From NCBI RefSeq assembly GCF_021729075.1, contig NZ_JAJSAQ010000004.1, positions 372,001 through 436,000 of the forward strand: a DNA stretch of 64,000 nucleotides. Direction: 5' to 3'. Of the stretch, positions 52,336-63,384 are shown one piece after another. The notes under the pieces were generated by a model, which was not told the origin of the DNA, did no database searches, and was given only the letters and a program-made list of their open reading frames with translations. This DNA comes from Microbulbifer guangxiensis. GTDB taxonomy: Bacteria; Pseudomonadota; Gammaproteobacteria; Pseudomonadales; Cellvibrionaceae. Every line of letters begins with the position of its first letter. Position 1 is the stretch's first letter. The position numbers and the translations under genes are program-made.

Positions 52336-52713
52336 TCACTCGCCCAGTTTGAGTGCGGCGACACAGAGTGCAGCCCAGCCGCCGATCATGGCGAGCCCAC
52401 CCAGTGGCGTCACCGGCCCTAGCCATCGCGGGCCGCCGAAAGTGAGACCGTACAGGCTGCCGGAAAACAGCAGCACACCGATCGTGAACAGCGCGCCGGT
52501 AACCACCAGCGCGGTCCGCTCACCCCAGTGCTGCATCAACAGCACCACGCCAAGAAGCGCCAGGGCATGCAACATCTGGTAGAGCACGCCGGTCTTATAG
52601 GCCTCGAGCAGGTTTTCCGCTACCCGGCCACGGAGGCCGTGGGCACCAAAAGCACCGAGGATCACACCACTGCCGCCCAGCAGGGCGGCGAGGAACAGAT
52701 AGAGCTTGGTCAT
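52336..52713 (-). CDS. DUF423 family membrane protein
   Basis: A 125-residue inner-membrane protein with four helices and the DUF423 features GAFGAHGLRG near the N-terminus, YQMLHALALLGVVLLM, and FSGSLYGLTFGGPRWLGPVT then PLGGLAMIGGWAAL. The start is the ATG at 52713; the 10 extra upstream residues are not conserved. The function of the family is not known. Confidence 0.92.
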   Translation of the reverse strand: MTKLYLFLAALLGGSGVILGAFGAHGLRGRVAENLLEAYKTGVLYQMLHALALLGVVLLMQHWGERTALVVTGALFTIGVLLFSGSLYGLTFGGPRWLGPVTPLGGLAMIGGWAALCVAALKLGE

Positions 52714-52785
52714 TTCCAACCCGTATTGTTGTTCGGTCACCATTCTCTGCGGCGCGGGAGGTTACCGGAAAAGTGCGGGGGCCGA

Positions 52786-52815
52786 CATAAAAAAACCGCG
52801 CGGTTGCGCGGTTTT
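52786..52815. terminator. rpoH terminator
   Basis: AAAACCGCGC (52792-52801) pairs with GCGCGGTTTT (52806-52815) around GGTT, with A- and T-runs on either side. On the minus strand it lies 24 bases past the rpoH stop. Confidence 0.88.
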
Positions 52816-52838
52816 CTGCCAGAAGTCAGTGGCTGCGA

Positions 52839-53693
52839 TCAGGCCTCCATGGCCGCGCGAACTTTCTTCATGGCGTTCTTCTCGAGCTGGCGAATACGCT
52901 CGGCGGACACGCCGTATTTTTCCGCCAGTTCATGCAGTGTGGCCTTGCTCTCGCTCAGCCAGCGCGCTTCGATGATGTCACGGCTGCGGTCATCGAGGCC
53001 TTCCAGCGCCAGCGACAGGCTGTTGAAACTGGTCTCCTGCCAGTTGTCGCGCTCCAGCTGGGCGGCCGGGTCATAGCGACGGTCCTCGAGATAGTGGGCC
53101 GGCGCCTGCCAGGCGCTGTCGTCATCATCGTCCACGCCCGCGTCGAAGGCGGCATCGTGTGCGGAGAGGCGACCCTCCATCTCATACACATGGGACACGT
53201 CCACGTTGAGTTCCTCGGCCACCGCCTTGGCCTCGTCGTGGGTCAGCCACGCCAGCTTCTTCTTCTGACCGCGCAGGTTGAAGAACAGTTTGCGCTGCGC
53301 CTTGGTGGTGGCGATCTTCACGATACGCCAGTTGCGCAGGATGAACTCGTGGATTTCCGCCTTGATCCAGTGCACGGCGAAGGAGACCAGGCGTACGCCC
53401 TTTTCCGGGTTGAAGCGCTTCACTGCCTTCATCAGGCCGACGTTGCCCTCCTGGATCAGGTCGCCCTGATTGAGGCCGTAACCGGAGTAGGACTTGGCAA
53501 TATGCACCACGAAGCGCAGGTGCGACATGACCAGCTGCCGTGCGGCATCCAGGTCCTCGCGATAGTAGAGGTCCTCCGCCAGCCGCTTCTCCTCTTCAGC
53601 GGAGAGCACCTCGAAGCTGCTGACCGTCTGGATATAGGCGCCCAGGTTGGCGCCCGGAGACAGGGTATGGATTGGCTGTAAGCTGGTTCCCAT
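52839..53693 (-). CDS. rpoH: RNA polymerase heat-shock sigma factor RpoH (sigma-32)
   Basis: A 284-residue sigma-70-family factor, same length as E. coli RpoH (284). Region 2 is [20 protein letters not shown] then [20 protein letters not shown], the RpoH-specific box is around [20 protein letters not shown], and region 4 is [20 protein letters not shown]. It directs heat-shock transcription. It lies 227 bases downstream of ftsX on the same strand, the usual ftsYEX-rpoH arrangement; the leader may hold heat-responsive structure, not resolved here. Confidence 0.97.
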   Translation of the reverse strand: MGTSLQPIHTLSPGANLGAYIQTVSSFEVLSAEEEKRLAEDLYYREDLDAARQLVMSHLRFVVHIAKSYSGYGLNQGDLIQEGNVGLMKAVKRFNPEKGVRLVSFAVHWIKAEIHEFILRNWRIVKIATTKAQRKLFFNLRGQKKKLAWLTHDEAKAVAEELNVDVSHVYEMEGRLSAHDAAFDAGVDDDDDSAWQAPAHYLEDRRYDPAAQLERDNWQETSFNSLSLALEGLDDRSRDIIEARWLSESKATLHELAEKYGVSAERIRQLEKNAMKKVRAAMEA

Positions 53694-53920
53694 TCAGGTC
53701 TTTCCTCCTACCTGTTCTTTTTGCCGGCGAACCGGCAACCGCATGACCGCCCGGACAGGGCGCTGCGGCTGTGATAGCGACTCAGTGTAGCACTAGCAGG
53801 GGCGGCGAAGGAAGCCCGCCCAAAATCTCCGCAAACCTTTGAATTCCGGGGCTTTGGAGTGGTTATCCACAGGAAAGGTTCCCGCCCGGCGGCGACTGCT
53901 GGCCGGCAGATCAACCCGCC

Positions 53921-54946
53921 TCAGCGGGGCTCGATCGCCCGCAGGTGACGGGCTACGGCGACCCAGGCGCCACAGAGACCCAGCAGGGCGGCGCCGCCGC
54001 CCAGACCCAGCAGGTAGGCCGGGCCGGGGCCCTGCAGAGCGTAGCCGCTGCCGTAGGACGAGGCGAGACCGGCGACGGGCCCGGACAGCAGGCCGACGCC
54101 CACTGCCACCAGCAGCCAGGCCAGCAGGCCACCAAACAGGCCGTACCAGAGGCCGCTGTAAAGGAAGGGGCGGCGGACGAAGGCATCGGTGCCGCCGACG
54201 AGCTTCACCACCAGAATCTCATCGCGGCGGTTCTCGATATGCAGGCGGATGGTATTCACCACCACCAGGATCACTCCCAGCGCCAGCAGCAGGCCGAGGC
54301 CAAGGGAGATGCGCTGGCCCAGCTCGGTGAGGCGCGCCAGCCGTTGCACCCAGGCCATGTCCAGTACTACCGAGTCAGTGAGGGCGCTCTCCCGCAGTCG
54401 CGATGTCAGCTGCTCCAGCTCCGCCTCGGCCACCCTGGCCGGGCGCACCAGCAGCACCCCCGGCAACGGGTTGGCGCCCAACCCGGCCAGCGCATCACCC
54501 AGGCCGGAACTCTGCTGGAATTCCGCCAGCGCCTGCTCCGGGGAGATATAGCTCACTTCGGCCACGGCGCTATCGCCGCGTAGCTCTTCGGTGAATCGTT
54601 CCACCGCCGACTCCCGGGCACTGCGGTTGAGGAAGACCGACAGCTGCGGCTGGCCATCCCAGCCGGCGACTGCCCGCTGGAAGTTGCCCATGCCCAGCTG
54701 CAGAGAGGCCGGCAGGGCCAGGGCGATGGCAATCACCAGCGCGGTCATGGCGCTGGCCATCGGGGTGGCGAGGAAACGGCGCAGGGCCTCCGCTGCCATT
54801 TCCCGGTGATGTCCGAGCCAGCTGTGCCAGCGATCGGACAGGCGTGTACGCGCTGTCACCGCACCGGCGGCACGCTGGACGCGGGCGTCGGCGGAGGGGC
54901 TGCGGGCAACGGCGCCCCGGGCGGGGTTACGGGTAGGCTGCTTCAC
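53921..54946 (-). CDS. ftsX: Cell division protein FtsX
   Basis: A 341-residue inner-membrane subunit of the FtsEX complex that activates septal amidases. A long N-terminal cytoplasmic tail (about 60 residues, basic) precedes the first helix (ASAMTALVIAIALALPASLQ); the large periplasmic loop runs to about residue 205; three more helices follow (LGLLLALGVILVVVNTIRLH and the C-terminal pair), with the cytoplasmic motif ENRRDEILVVKLVGGTDAFV. Its start overlaps ftsE by 20 bases. Confidence 0.95.
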   Translation of the reverse strand: MKQPTRNPARGAVARSPSADARVQRAAGAVTARTRLSDRWHSWLGHHREMAAEALRRFLATPMASAMTALVIAIALALPASLQLGMGNFQRAVAGWDGQPQLSVFLNRSARESAVERFTEELRGDSAVAEVSYISPEQALAEFQQSSGLGDALAGLGANPLPGVLLVRPARVAEAELEQLTSRLRESALTDSVVLDMAWVQRLARLTELGQRISLGLGLLLALGVILVVVNTIRLHIENRRDEILVVKLVGGTDAFVRRPFLYSGLWYGLFGGLLAWLLVAVGVGLLSGPVAGLASSYGSGYALQGPGPAYLLGLGGGAALLGLCGAWVAVARHLRAIEPR

Positions 54947-55613
54947 GGGCCGGTATTCCGTCGTAAATCAGTTGGCCCGCCTGCAGCGTCAGCACGCGCT
55001 GGCGCATGCGGGCGATGAGTTCGAGATCGTGACTCGCCACCAGTACGGTGACGCCCACGGCATTGAAGTCGGCGAAGAGCCGCATGATCTCGGCTGACAG
55101 TTGCGGGTCCAGGTTGCCGGTCGGCTCGTCCGCCACCAGCACCGCCGGCTTGTTGACCACTGCCCGGGCAATGCCGACCCGCTGCTGCTCACCGCCGGAC
55201 AGCACGATCGGATTGTGCCGCTCCTTGTGCAGCAGCCCCACCTTGTCCAGTGCCGCCCGCACCCGGCGGCCGACCTCGCGGCGGTTGCAGCCGGCTACCG
55301 CCAGCGGCAGAGCCACGTTGTCGAAGACGCTGCGGTCGAACAGCAGCTGGTGATTCTGGAATACGATGCCGAGATTGCGGCGGTAATAGGGGATCTGGCC
55401 ATTGCGCAGGCGACCGATATTCTGCCCGGCCACGAGGATGCTGCCCCTGGTCGGGCGCTCGATGGCGGTCAGCAGCTTCAGCAGGGTGCTCTTGCCGGCG
55501 CCTGAATGGCCGGTGAGGAACACCAGCTCACCGCGACCGATCTCGAGACTCACGCGCACCAGCGCATCCTGGCCGGATTCGTAGCGCTTGTTGACGTTGT
55601 CGAAAGTAATCAT
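54927..55613 (-). CDS. ftsE: Cell division ATP-binding protein FtsE
   Basis: A 228-residue ABC ATPase. Walker A is GHSGAGKSTLL, the signature is VLSGGEQQRVGIARA, and Walker B is VLVADEPTGNLD. FtsE uses ATP binding and hydrolysis to change FtsX and so the amidase activator EnvC. It follows ftsY by 46 bases and overlaps ftsX. Confidence 0.97.
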   Translation of the reverse strand: MITFDNVNKRYESGQDALVRVSLEIGRGELVFLTGHSGAGKSTLLKLLTAIERPTRGSILVAGQNIGRLRNGQIPYYRRNLGIVFQNHQLLFDRSVFDNVALPLAVAGCNRREVGRRVRAALDKVGLLHKERHNPIVLSGGEQQRVGIARAVVNKPAVLVADEPTGNLDPQLSAEIMRLFADFNAVGVTVLVASHDLELIARMRQRVLTLQAGQLIYDGIPAREAAYP

Positions 55614-55659
55614 GGTCGGCCGCTGTTATTGTTTTCGTCGGCGGTTCATCGTCATCGTG

Positions 55660-56886
55660 TCAGGAGCGGCCCGCGCCCCCACTGCGATCGAACAGGGCGG
55701 AGACGAACTCCCGCGCGCGGAATGGCTGCAGGTCTTCGGCCTGCTCTCCCACACCGATAAAGCGTACCGGAATACCGAAGCGCTGCGCCAGCGCAAAGAT
55801 GATGCCGCCCTTGGCAGTGCCGTCCAGCTTGGTCAGCACAAGGCCGCTGACACCGGCGGCATCGCGGAACTGGGAAGCCTGGCTGATGGCGTTCTGTCCG
55901 GTACCCGCATCCAGCACCAGCAGCACCTCGTGGGGCGCGCTCTCGTCCAGCTTGGCCATCACCCGGCGCACTTTCGACAGCTCTTCCATCAGGTTGGACT
56001 TGGTGTGCAGGCGCCCGGCGGTATCGGCGATCACCACATCGGTTCCCCGCGCCTGGGCGGACTGCACCGCATCGTAAATCACCGAGGCACTGTCTGCGCC
56101 AGTGTGCTGCGCCACCACCGGCACTTTGTGGCGCTCGCCCCAGACCTGCAGCTGTTCCACCGCCGCGGCGCGGAATGTATCACCGGCAGCCAGCATGACC
56201 GACTTGCCCTCGCCGAGGAAACGGTGGGCCAGTTTGCCGATGGTGGTGGTCTTGCCGACACCGTTTACGCCGACCACGAGAATCACATAGGGCTTCTTGG
56301 TGGTATCGACCTCCAGTGGCGCCTCGACGCCTTTCAACAGGTCTTCCAGCTCTTCCTGCAGCGCCCGGTATAGCGCCTCACCATCGTTGAGCTCGCGGCG
56401 GGATACCCGCGCGGTCAGGCGATCGACGATCTCGGTGGTGGCATCCATACCCACGTCCGCCATCAGCAGCTGGGTCTCCAGCTCCTCCAGCAATTCGTCA
56501 TCGATCTCCTTCGCCCCCAGGAACAGGTTACCCATCCCCTCGGCAAACTGGCTGCTGGTGCGGGTCAGGCCACGGCGGATGCGGGCGAAAAAGCCCTCTT
56601 TCTTTTGCGGCGGGGGCTCCGGTGCGGGCTGGGCAGGCTCGGTCTCGGGCAGTTCGGCAGTTGCCTGCGGCTGCGCTGTGCTCTCGTCAGCGCCGGCCTC
56701 GACGGCTTCCTCCCCGGCGGAATCCGCTGCCGGCTCCTCGACCCCGGGAGCCGACTCACTGGCCTCGGCCGCCGACTCTTCGGAGGCGACCTGCTCGAAA
56801 CCAGCCTCTTCGGGCTGGGCTTCCTCGGGTTTGGCCCCGGTGTCTTCGGGCTTGGGCTTCTTTTTGCGCAGGAAGTCAAAGATCAT
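55660..56886 (-). CDS. ftsY: Signal recognition particle receptor FtsY
   Basis: A 408-residue protein started at the ATG at 56886 (MIFDFLRKKKPK), since earlier codons are antisense to rsmD. Residues 15-95 are an acidic, Glu/Pro/Ala-rich A domain. The N domain follows at about 98-180, then the G domain with GVNGVGKTTTIGKLA, DTAGRLHTKSNLMEEL, the LDAGTGQNA and TKLDGTAKGG motifs and the C-terminal FIGVGEQAEDLQPF. It docks ribosome-SRP at the membrane. It is the first gene of ftsY-ftsE-ftsX(-rpoH) and is divergent from rsmD. Confidence 0.97.
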   Translation of the reverse strand: MIFDFLRKKKPKPEDTGAKPEEAQPEEAGFEQVASEESAAEASESAPGVEEPAADSAGEEAVEAGADESTAQPQATAELPETEPAQPAPEPPPQKKEGFFARIRRGLTRTSSQFAEGMGNLFLGAKEIDDELLEELETQLLMADVGMDATTEIVDRLTARVSRRELNDGEALYRALQEELEDLLKGVEAPLEVDTTKKPYVILVVGVNGVGKTTTIGKLAHRFLGEGKSVMLAAGDTFRAAAVEQLQVWGERHKVPVVAQHTGADSASVIYDAVQSAQARGTDVVIADTAGRLHTKSNLMEELSKVRRVMAKLDESAPHEVLLVLDAGTGQNAISQASQFRDAAGVSGLVLTKLDGTAKGGIIFALAQRFGIPVRFIGVGEQAEDLQPFRAREFVSALFDRSGGAGRS

Positions 56887-56965
56887 GTCTGTGTCCGGAT
56901 GTACCGCTGGCGGAAAGGCGCTAATCTTAGCACCGCTCACCAAGCCACACAGCCAGGAATCCGTT

Positions 56966-58137
<1,172 letters not shown>

Positions 58138-58221
58138 CCTGGCGGGTAGCCAACACCCGACATTCCTCCCGCGGCAGTACCTGTTAAACTCCGGCAGCTC
58201 AGCGAGCTACCGGAGTAACAC

Positions 58222-59943
58222 GTGCGCTATCTGATTCTCACCCTTGCCCTGCTGTCGGCCACCGCCGGCGCGCAGGAAGAAGTCCAGCCCGAGGCAGCCA
58301 CCGGCCGCAGCGCCGTCAAAGCTGCTGCTGCGGATGAATTCATGGCGGTGACCGCCAACCCCCACGCCACCCGCGCGGCAATGAACATGCTCGCGCAGGG
58401 CGGTACGGCCGTCGATGCCGCCATCGCCGCCCAGCTGATGCTGACGCTGGTGGAACCACAGTCATCCGGGATCGGCGGCGGCGCCTTTCTGCTGAGCTTT
58501 CAGGCCGAAGACAACTCCCTTCACTATTTCGACGGCCGCGAGACCGCGCCAGCGGGAGTGACCAGCGAGCACTTCATCCACGATGGCCAGCCGCAGGGTT
58601 TTCTCGAGGCGGTGATCGGCGGTCACTCCGTCGGCGTGCCCGGTGTCATGCGCATGCTGGAGCTGGCGCATCAAAAACAGGGCAAGCTCCCCTGGGCCAC
58701 CCTGTTCCAGCCGACCATTGAGCTGGCAGAAAGCGGCTTCGAAATTTCACCGCGCCTGCATCTGCTGCTGGAGAAAATGCCGCGCGTCGCCGTGCGTCCG
58801 GCGATCCGCAACTACTTTTTCGATAAAGACGGCCAGCCGCTGCCAGTAGGGCACCGGCTCAAGAATCCGGATTACGCCGACACGCTGCGCATACTGGCGA
58901 AAGAGGGCGCTGATGCGTTCTACCGGGGCGAAATCGCCGCTGCAATTGTCGAGGCAGTGCGCAACGATCCGCAAAACCCGGGGGCGATGACCCTGCAGGA
59001 TCTCGCCGGTTACCGGGCTGTGGCGCGCGAGCCGGTCTGCAGTGTATTCCTGCAGTACCGCGTCTGTGGTGCCGACGCCCCTTCCTCTGGCGGTACCACC
59101 GTGGGCGCGACCCTGGGGATGCTGGAACAGTTTCCGTTACACGAAATGGAAGCGGGTAGCGCACCACTCACGCACCTGTTTATCGAGGCATCGGAACTGG
59201 CCTTTGCCGATCGCAACACCTATCTCGCCGACCCGGATTTCGTCCAGGTGCCCAGCCATGCTCTGGTCGCGCCGGAGTACCTGATGCGCCGGGCCAAGCT
59301 GATCTCGCCCGAGCGGGCCAGCCCCGCCGTGCCCGGGGTACCGACACCGGCGACGCCCAGGCGGCAGCCAGCCGCTTCGCCGGAACTTCCCAACACCAGC
59401 CACCTGGTGATCGTCGACCGCTACGGCAACGGTGTCAGCATGACCACCAGTATCGAGACCGGCTTCGGCTCGCGGCTGCTGGTCAGGGGTTTCCTGCTCA
59501 ATAACCAGCTTACGGATTTTTCCTTCATACCCACCGGGGCCGATGGCAAGCTGGTGGCCAATCGTATCGAGCCCGGCAAGCGTCCCCGCTCCTCCATGTC
59601 GCCCACCATCGTGCTCGATCGCAACGGGGAAATGCGCCTGCTGGTGGGGTCCCCCGGCGGCTCAAGAATCATCAACTACACTGCACGCACCATCCTCTAC
59701 CACCTGGCGCTCAATATGCCAATCGAGGAGGCGGTGGCGGCCGGTAATATCGGTGCGATCGGCGGCCGCGTGGAACTGGAGCCGGACTTTTTCAGTGCGG
59801 ACACGGTAAAAAATCTCGAGGCGCTGGGACACAAGGTGGTGCAACGCAATCTCAACAGCGGCATTCACGCCATTGCGCTGCTCGACGGCAGGCTGCACGG
59901 CGGAGCCGACCCCCGCCGCGAGGGCAACGCCGCCGGCCAATAA
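58222..59943 (+). CDS. ggt: Gamma-glutamyltranspeptidase
   Basis: A 573-residue periplasmic N-terminal nucleophile hydrolase that breaks down glutathione and gamma-glutamyl compounds. It starts at a GTG with CCGGAG upstream, with a signal peptide ending TAGA-QE. Self-cleavage before Thr392 (ELPNTSHLVIVDRYGNGVSM) gives two subunits. Other motifs: AMNMLAQGGTAVDAAIAAQL, QSSGIGGGAFLLSF, and GSPGGSRIINYTA with the substrate-binding Gly residues. It may act with GshA products in turnover, though gshA is far off. Confidence 0.97.
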   Translation: MRYLILTLALLSATAGAQEEVQPEAATGRSAVKAAAADEFMAVTANPHATRAAMNMLAQGGTAVDAAIAAQLMLTLVEPQSSGIGGGAFLLSFQAEDNSLHYFDGRETAPAGVTSEHFIHDGQPQGFLEAVIGGHSVGVPGVMRMLELAHQKQGKLPWATLFQPTIELAESGFEISPRLHLLLEKMPRVAVRPAIRNYFFDKDGQPLPVGHRLKNPDYADTLRILAKEGADAFYRGEIAAAIVEAVRNDPQNPGAMTLQDLAGYRAVAREPVCSVFLQYRVCGADAPSSGGTTVGATLGMLEQFPLHEMEAGSAPLTHLFIEASELAFADRNTYLADPDFVQVPSHALVAPEYLMRRAKLISPERASPAVPGVPTPATPRRQPAASPELPNTSHLVIVDRYGNGVSMTTSIETGFGSRLLVRGFLLNNQLTDFSFIPTGADGKLVANRIEPGKRPRSSMSPTIVLDRNGEMRLLVGSPGGSRIINYTARTILYHLALNMPIEEAVAAGNIGAIGGRVELEPDFFSADTVKNLEALGHKVVQRNLNSGIHAIALLDGRLHGGADPRREGNAAGQ

Positions 59944-59970
59944 ATCGCAACTTCAGGGATGGGAATAAAA

Positions 59971-60375
59971 ATGCGTGCTTACACACTGCTGTTGTTGCGG
60001 GTCAGCCTCGGGCTACTGCTGGTGATCTGGGGCGTGGATAAGCTGGTCAACGTGGACCATGCCATCGCCGTATCCGAGCGTTTTTATCTCGGCATCATCA
60101 GTGCGCCCCTGGCATGGAACATCCTCGGCGGCCTGCAGGTGCTGCTCGGTGTGGCGGTGATCCTCGGTCTCTGGCGCAAACTGACCTACCCGGTACAGGC
60201 GCTGGTCAATGGCGCCACCCTGCTGGGCGTCTGGCAGTCGGTGGTGGACCCCTGGGGATGGGTGCTGAAAGGCAGCAACGTGCTGTTCTACCCTTCGCTG
60301 ATTATTTTCGCCGCCTGTCTGGTGCTGTGGGCCTTTCAGGCCGACGACCGCCTGTCGCTGGACCGGCGCCGATAG
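59971..60375 (+). CDS. DoxX family membrane protein
   Basis: A 134-residue protein with four hydrophobic helices (YTLLLLRVSLGLLLVIWGVD, ILGGLQVLLGVAVILGLW, YPVQALVNGATLLGVWQS and FYPSLIIFAACLVLWAF). I prefer the ATG at 59971 over the one at 59959, because the AGGG site directly abuts the latter. Layout fits the DoxX/DoxD group of small redox-associated membrane proteins. Its role is unknown. sugE follows 13 bases later, probably in the same operon. Confidence 0.8.
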   Translation: MRAYTLLLLRVSLGLLLVIWGVDKLVNVDHAIAVSERFYLGIISAPLAWNILGGLQVLLGVAVILGLWRKLTYPVQALVNGATLLGVWQSVVDPWGWVLKGSNVLFYPSLIIFAACLVLWAFQADDRLSLDRRR

Positions 60376-60388
60376 GGCGGCTTGACCC

Positions 60389-60712
60389 ATGACAAACCCC
60401 TGGCTGCTACTGGTCATCGCTGGCCTGCTTGAAGTGGGTTGGGCGGTCGGCCTCAAATACACAGACGGTTTCAGCCGCCTGTTGCCCAGCGTGCTGACCG
60501 TCCTCACCATGATCGCCAGCTTCTACTTTCTCGCCCAGGCCCTGAAAGTGATCCCGGTGGGCACCGGTTACGCGGTATGGACCGGTATCGGCGCCGTCGG
60601 CACCGCTATCCTTGGCATCGTGCTGTTCGCCGAATCGACGGCACTGCCGCGGCTGCTGTGCATCGGTCTGATTGTGGCCGGCATTGTCGGCCTCAAATTG
60701 ACCTCCTCCTGA
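60389..60712 (+). CDS. sugE: Small multidrug-resistance family exporter SugE/Gdx
   Basis: A 107-residue protein with four membrane helices. The essential Glu is in helix 1 ([12 protein letters not shown]) and the family motif [20 protein letters not shown] is in helix 3. The motif pattern places it with SugE/Gdx, which export guanidinium, rather than with EmrE. It works as an antiparallel dimer. No guanidine riboswitch was recognised upstream. Confidence 0.92.
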   Translation: MTNPWLLLVIAGLLEVGWAVGLKYTDGFSRLLPSVLTVLTMIASFYFLAQALKVIPVGTGYAVWTGIGAVGTAILGIVLFAESTALPRLLCIGLIVAGIVGLKLTSS

Positions 60713-60738
60713 CCCCCAGGCGTGATTGGATATCAGTG

Positions 60739-61659
60739 TCAATCCGGCAGGCTGCCACTGGCGGACGCATCGTAGATCACCTGACCATGGTGGTAACTGC
60801 GCAATACTTCCAGCTCGTACAGTGTTTCTGAGCCAACCCCATCCGGGTTGTCAGCGACAATCGTGAAGTCCGCGGTCTTGCCCACCTTGAGCTCATCCTC
60901 AAGCAGCTCTGCAACCCCAGGTCCATGCTGATCCTGCGAAGACTCCACCCGGGGAATGATGACCTCTACCAGTGCCATCGCCGCTGGCTCACGAAACACC
61001 CCGATGACCAGGCCATTGTCGTCGCGCTCAATCACCCCGTTAGTCGGCTGCGATGTGTCGATATTGATCCCGGCGGCGGCGACCGCTTCGGAATTGGTCC
61101 AGAGGGTTTGGTGATCGGCCGAGAACATCAAGATCGGAATCAGATCGCTCACCTGGTCCAGCTGGCCTTTGTGGGGCGGCTGACCAGCAAAGTCGGATTC
61201 TCTCCAGCCTGCCCCCACGACCAGCTGCTGCCCGGGATGCGCTTCGATGAATTCAGCAATGGTGCGCTGGTAGTCGGCAATACCGCTTGCGCCATACAGA
61301 TTGACCAATGCATCGACCGCGTAGCGATGCATGCGGGGATCGGTCGCACCAGGCAACACCAGCTTCCCCTCAAGGTTTTCGACCCGGGTGGGGCCACCGA
61401 TCAACCGTGAACCGCTGTCAGCATCTCCCAGGTAGATGATGCGCCCATCGCGAACCGCGATCGTTTGCCCCCTGAGCAACTGGCCCTGGGCGGAGTAAAT
61501 GGAGGCATTGGTGAGAACGAGGTCTGCGAGCTCAGGCCCGGCAACACCCGGCGACTGAGATCCCGCCCGGTCAATTCGCGCACCCGCCTCCCCCTGGCCG
61601 GCATCCTTACCGCAACCAGCTGCGAGTAACAGAATGCACAGAACCCAGGCCCAGCGCAT
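60739..61659 (-). pseudogene. Amidohydrolase (YtcJ-like) lipoprotein with internal deletion
   Basis: A 306-residue frame from the ATG at 61659, with GGGGGCGGAAG upstream, and a lipobox (LLAAGC). It begins like YtcJ/AaP-type amidohydrolases: LVLTNASIYSAQGQLLRGQT, RDGRIIYLGD and NLEGKLVLPGATD. The normal HxH (PGFxDxHxH) reads DPRMHRY, so one His is lost. After GVFREPAAM the frame runs almost directly into the C-terminal DELKVGKTADFTIVADNPDG. About 250-300 residues of the catalytic barrel with the other metal ligands are missing. The frame is intact, so a shortened protein could be made, but it cannot be a normal hydrolase. Confidence 0.7.
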
Positions 61660-61777
61660 GACTTCCGCCCCCTTTGCCCACATGTCGACCAGAGCCTCCC
61701 TCTCAATGCTTCCAGGTCCGCCGCTGACCGCCGGATCGGCTGTTCACGAGCGAACCATCGACTGAGTATAGGAAGGG

Positions 61778-62593
61778 TCAGCGCTGGCAAGTGCTGCAGA
61801 AAAAGGTGCTGCGCTGGCCCAGCACCTGATCGCGTACCGGCCGCCCACACTTGCGACAGGGTTCGCCGGTGCGGCCATAAACGTTGAGGCGCTGGGCAAA
61901 GTAACCGGGCTGGCCGTCACCGCCGACAAAGTCCCGCAGGGTGGTGCCGCCCTGTTCGATGGCACTGGCCAGCACCTGTTTGATGGCATCGGCCAGGCGC
62001 AGGTAGCGGGCGCGGGAGATGCCGCCGGCGGGGCGGTCAGGGCGGATGCCGGCCAGGAACAGGGCCTCGCTGGCGTAGATATTACCCACGCCGACGACGA
62101 TGCGACCATCCATGACGAACGTCTTCACCGACTGTCGCCGGCCGCGGGAGGCGCCAAACAGGTAATCGCCGCTGAAAGCGTCAGAGAGGGGTTCCGGGCC
62201 GAGGTGGGCGAGCAGCTCGTGGGCCCCTGGATCCTCAGTGGTCCACAGCAGGGCACCGAAGCGCCGCGGATCGTGATAGCGGAGATGCAGCCCGCTGTCG
62301 AGTACCCAGTCGATATGGTCGTGCTTGCGAATCTCCGCGCCGGGCTCCACCAGTCGCAGGCTGCCGGACATGCCCAGGTGCCAGATGGCACATCCGCGGT
62401 CGGTGTGCACCAGCAGGTACTTGGCGCGGCGTTCCAGGCGCAGAATTTTGGCCCCGGCAATGTGCCGCCCGAAATCCGGATCGACCGGCCAGCGCAGGCT
62501 GTGCTGGCGCACGAGGGCAGAGCGCACGGTGCGCCCCTCCAGATGTGGGGCCAGGCCGCGGCGGGTGGTCTCTACTTCGGGGAGTTCCGGCAT
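61778..62593 (-). CDS. mutM: Formamidopyrimidine-DNA glycosylase
   Basis: A 271-residue enzyme that removes 8-oxoguanine and FaPy lesions. The catalytic [10 protein letters not shown]-terminus (Pro1, Glu2) is intact. Other features: [24 protein letters not shown] with the helix-two-turn-helix, and the C-terminal zinc finger [11 protein letters not shown] ... FFCSTCQR with its four Cys. Size as E. coli MutM (269). It lies downstream of rpmB-rpmG, a common arrangement. Confidence 0.98.
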   Translation of the reverse strand: MPELPEVETTRRGLAPHLEGRTVRSALVRQHSLRWPVDPDFGRHIAGAKILRLERRAKYLLVHTDRGCAIWHLGMSGSLRLVEPGAEIRKHDHIDWVLDSGLHLRYHDPRRFGALLWTTEDPGAHELLAHLGPEPLSDAFSGDYLFGASRGRRQSVKTFVMDGRIVVGVGNIYASEALFLAGIRPDRPAGGISRARYLRLADAIKQVLASAIEQGGTTLRDFVGGDGQPGYFAQRLNVYGRTGEPCRKCGRPVRDQVLGQRSTFFCSTCQR

Positions 62594-62678
62594 CTCAGTT
62601 CTCGCTGTATCACTGCAGGCGTTCGATCAGGGAGGATGCTATTGGCAGTTTTATCGCCACCGCCCGATCGCAAGGCAT

Positions 62679-62708
62679 AAAAAAGCCCGGTAAAAACCGG
62701 GCTTTTTC
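62679..62708. terminator. Bidirectional terminator between rpmG and mutM
   Basis: AAAAAGCCCGG (62680-62690) pairs with CCGGGCTTTTT (62697-62707) around TAAAAA. On the minus strand it ends the rpmB-rpmG transcript and separates it from mutM. Confidence 0.9.
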
Positions 62709-62725
62709 CTGAACAGGGAGGGCAA

Positions 62726-62881
62726 TTACTTGATCTTGCCTTCCTTGTACATCACATGCTTGCGAACGACGGGATCGTACTTTTTGATCTCCATCTTCTC
62801 AGGCATGTTGCGCTTGTTCTTGGTGGTGGTGTAGAAGTGTCCAGTGCCGGCACTGGAATTCAGACGAATCTTATCACGCAT
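62726..62881 (-). CDS. rpmG: 50S ribosomal protein L33
   Basis: A 51-residue protein read from the ATG at 62881: [20 protein letters not shown], then [20 protein letters not shown] and [11 protein letters not shown]. This is the standard Cys-free gammaproteobacterial L33. It follows rpmB by 36 bases in the same operon and is too short for the longer-frame scans. Confidence 0.97.
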   Translation of the reverse strand: MRDKIRLNSSAGTGHFYTTTKNKRNMPEKMEIKKYDPVVRKHVMYKEGKIK

Positions 62882-62917
62882 TGTTCTGTCTCCGATCTCT
62901 CAGCAGCTAGCTGCCAG

Positions 62918-63166
<249 letters not shown>

Positions 63167-63384
63167 TCAAAACTCTCGTGCCCGCATGACAGGGAGTGCG
63201 GGGACATCTATTCGGGATTCTAATCCGGTTCCTGGGCGGCGGCGGAAACTGTTCAGAATCTGGCCCGGCCGCAAAGAGCGGCGTTTTATACCAGAACAGA
63301 CCCCGGGGAGCAAGTTTTGTACAGCAAATCCTTCCCTGCGGGAGACAGGCCCCCGGCGGCAGGCCCTGAGGGCGTATGCGCCTC

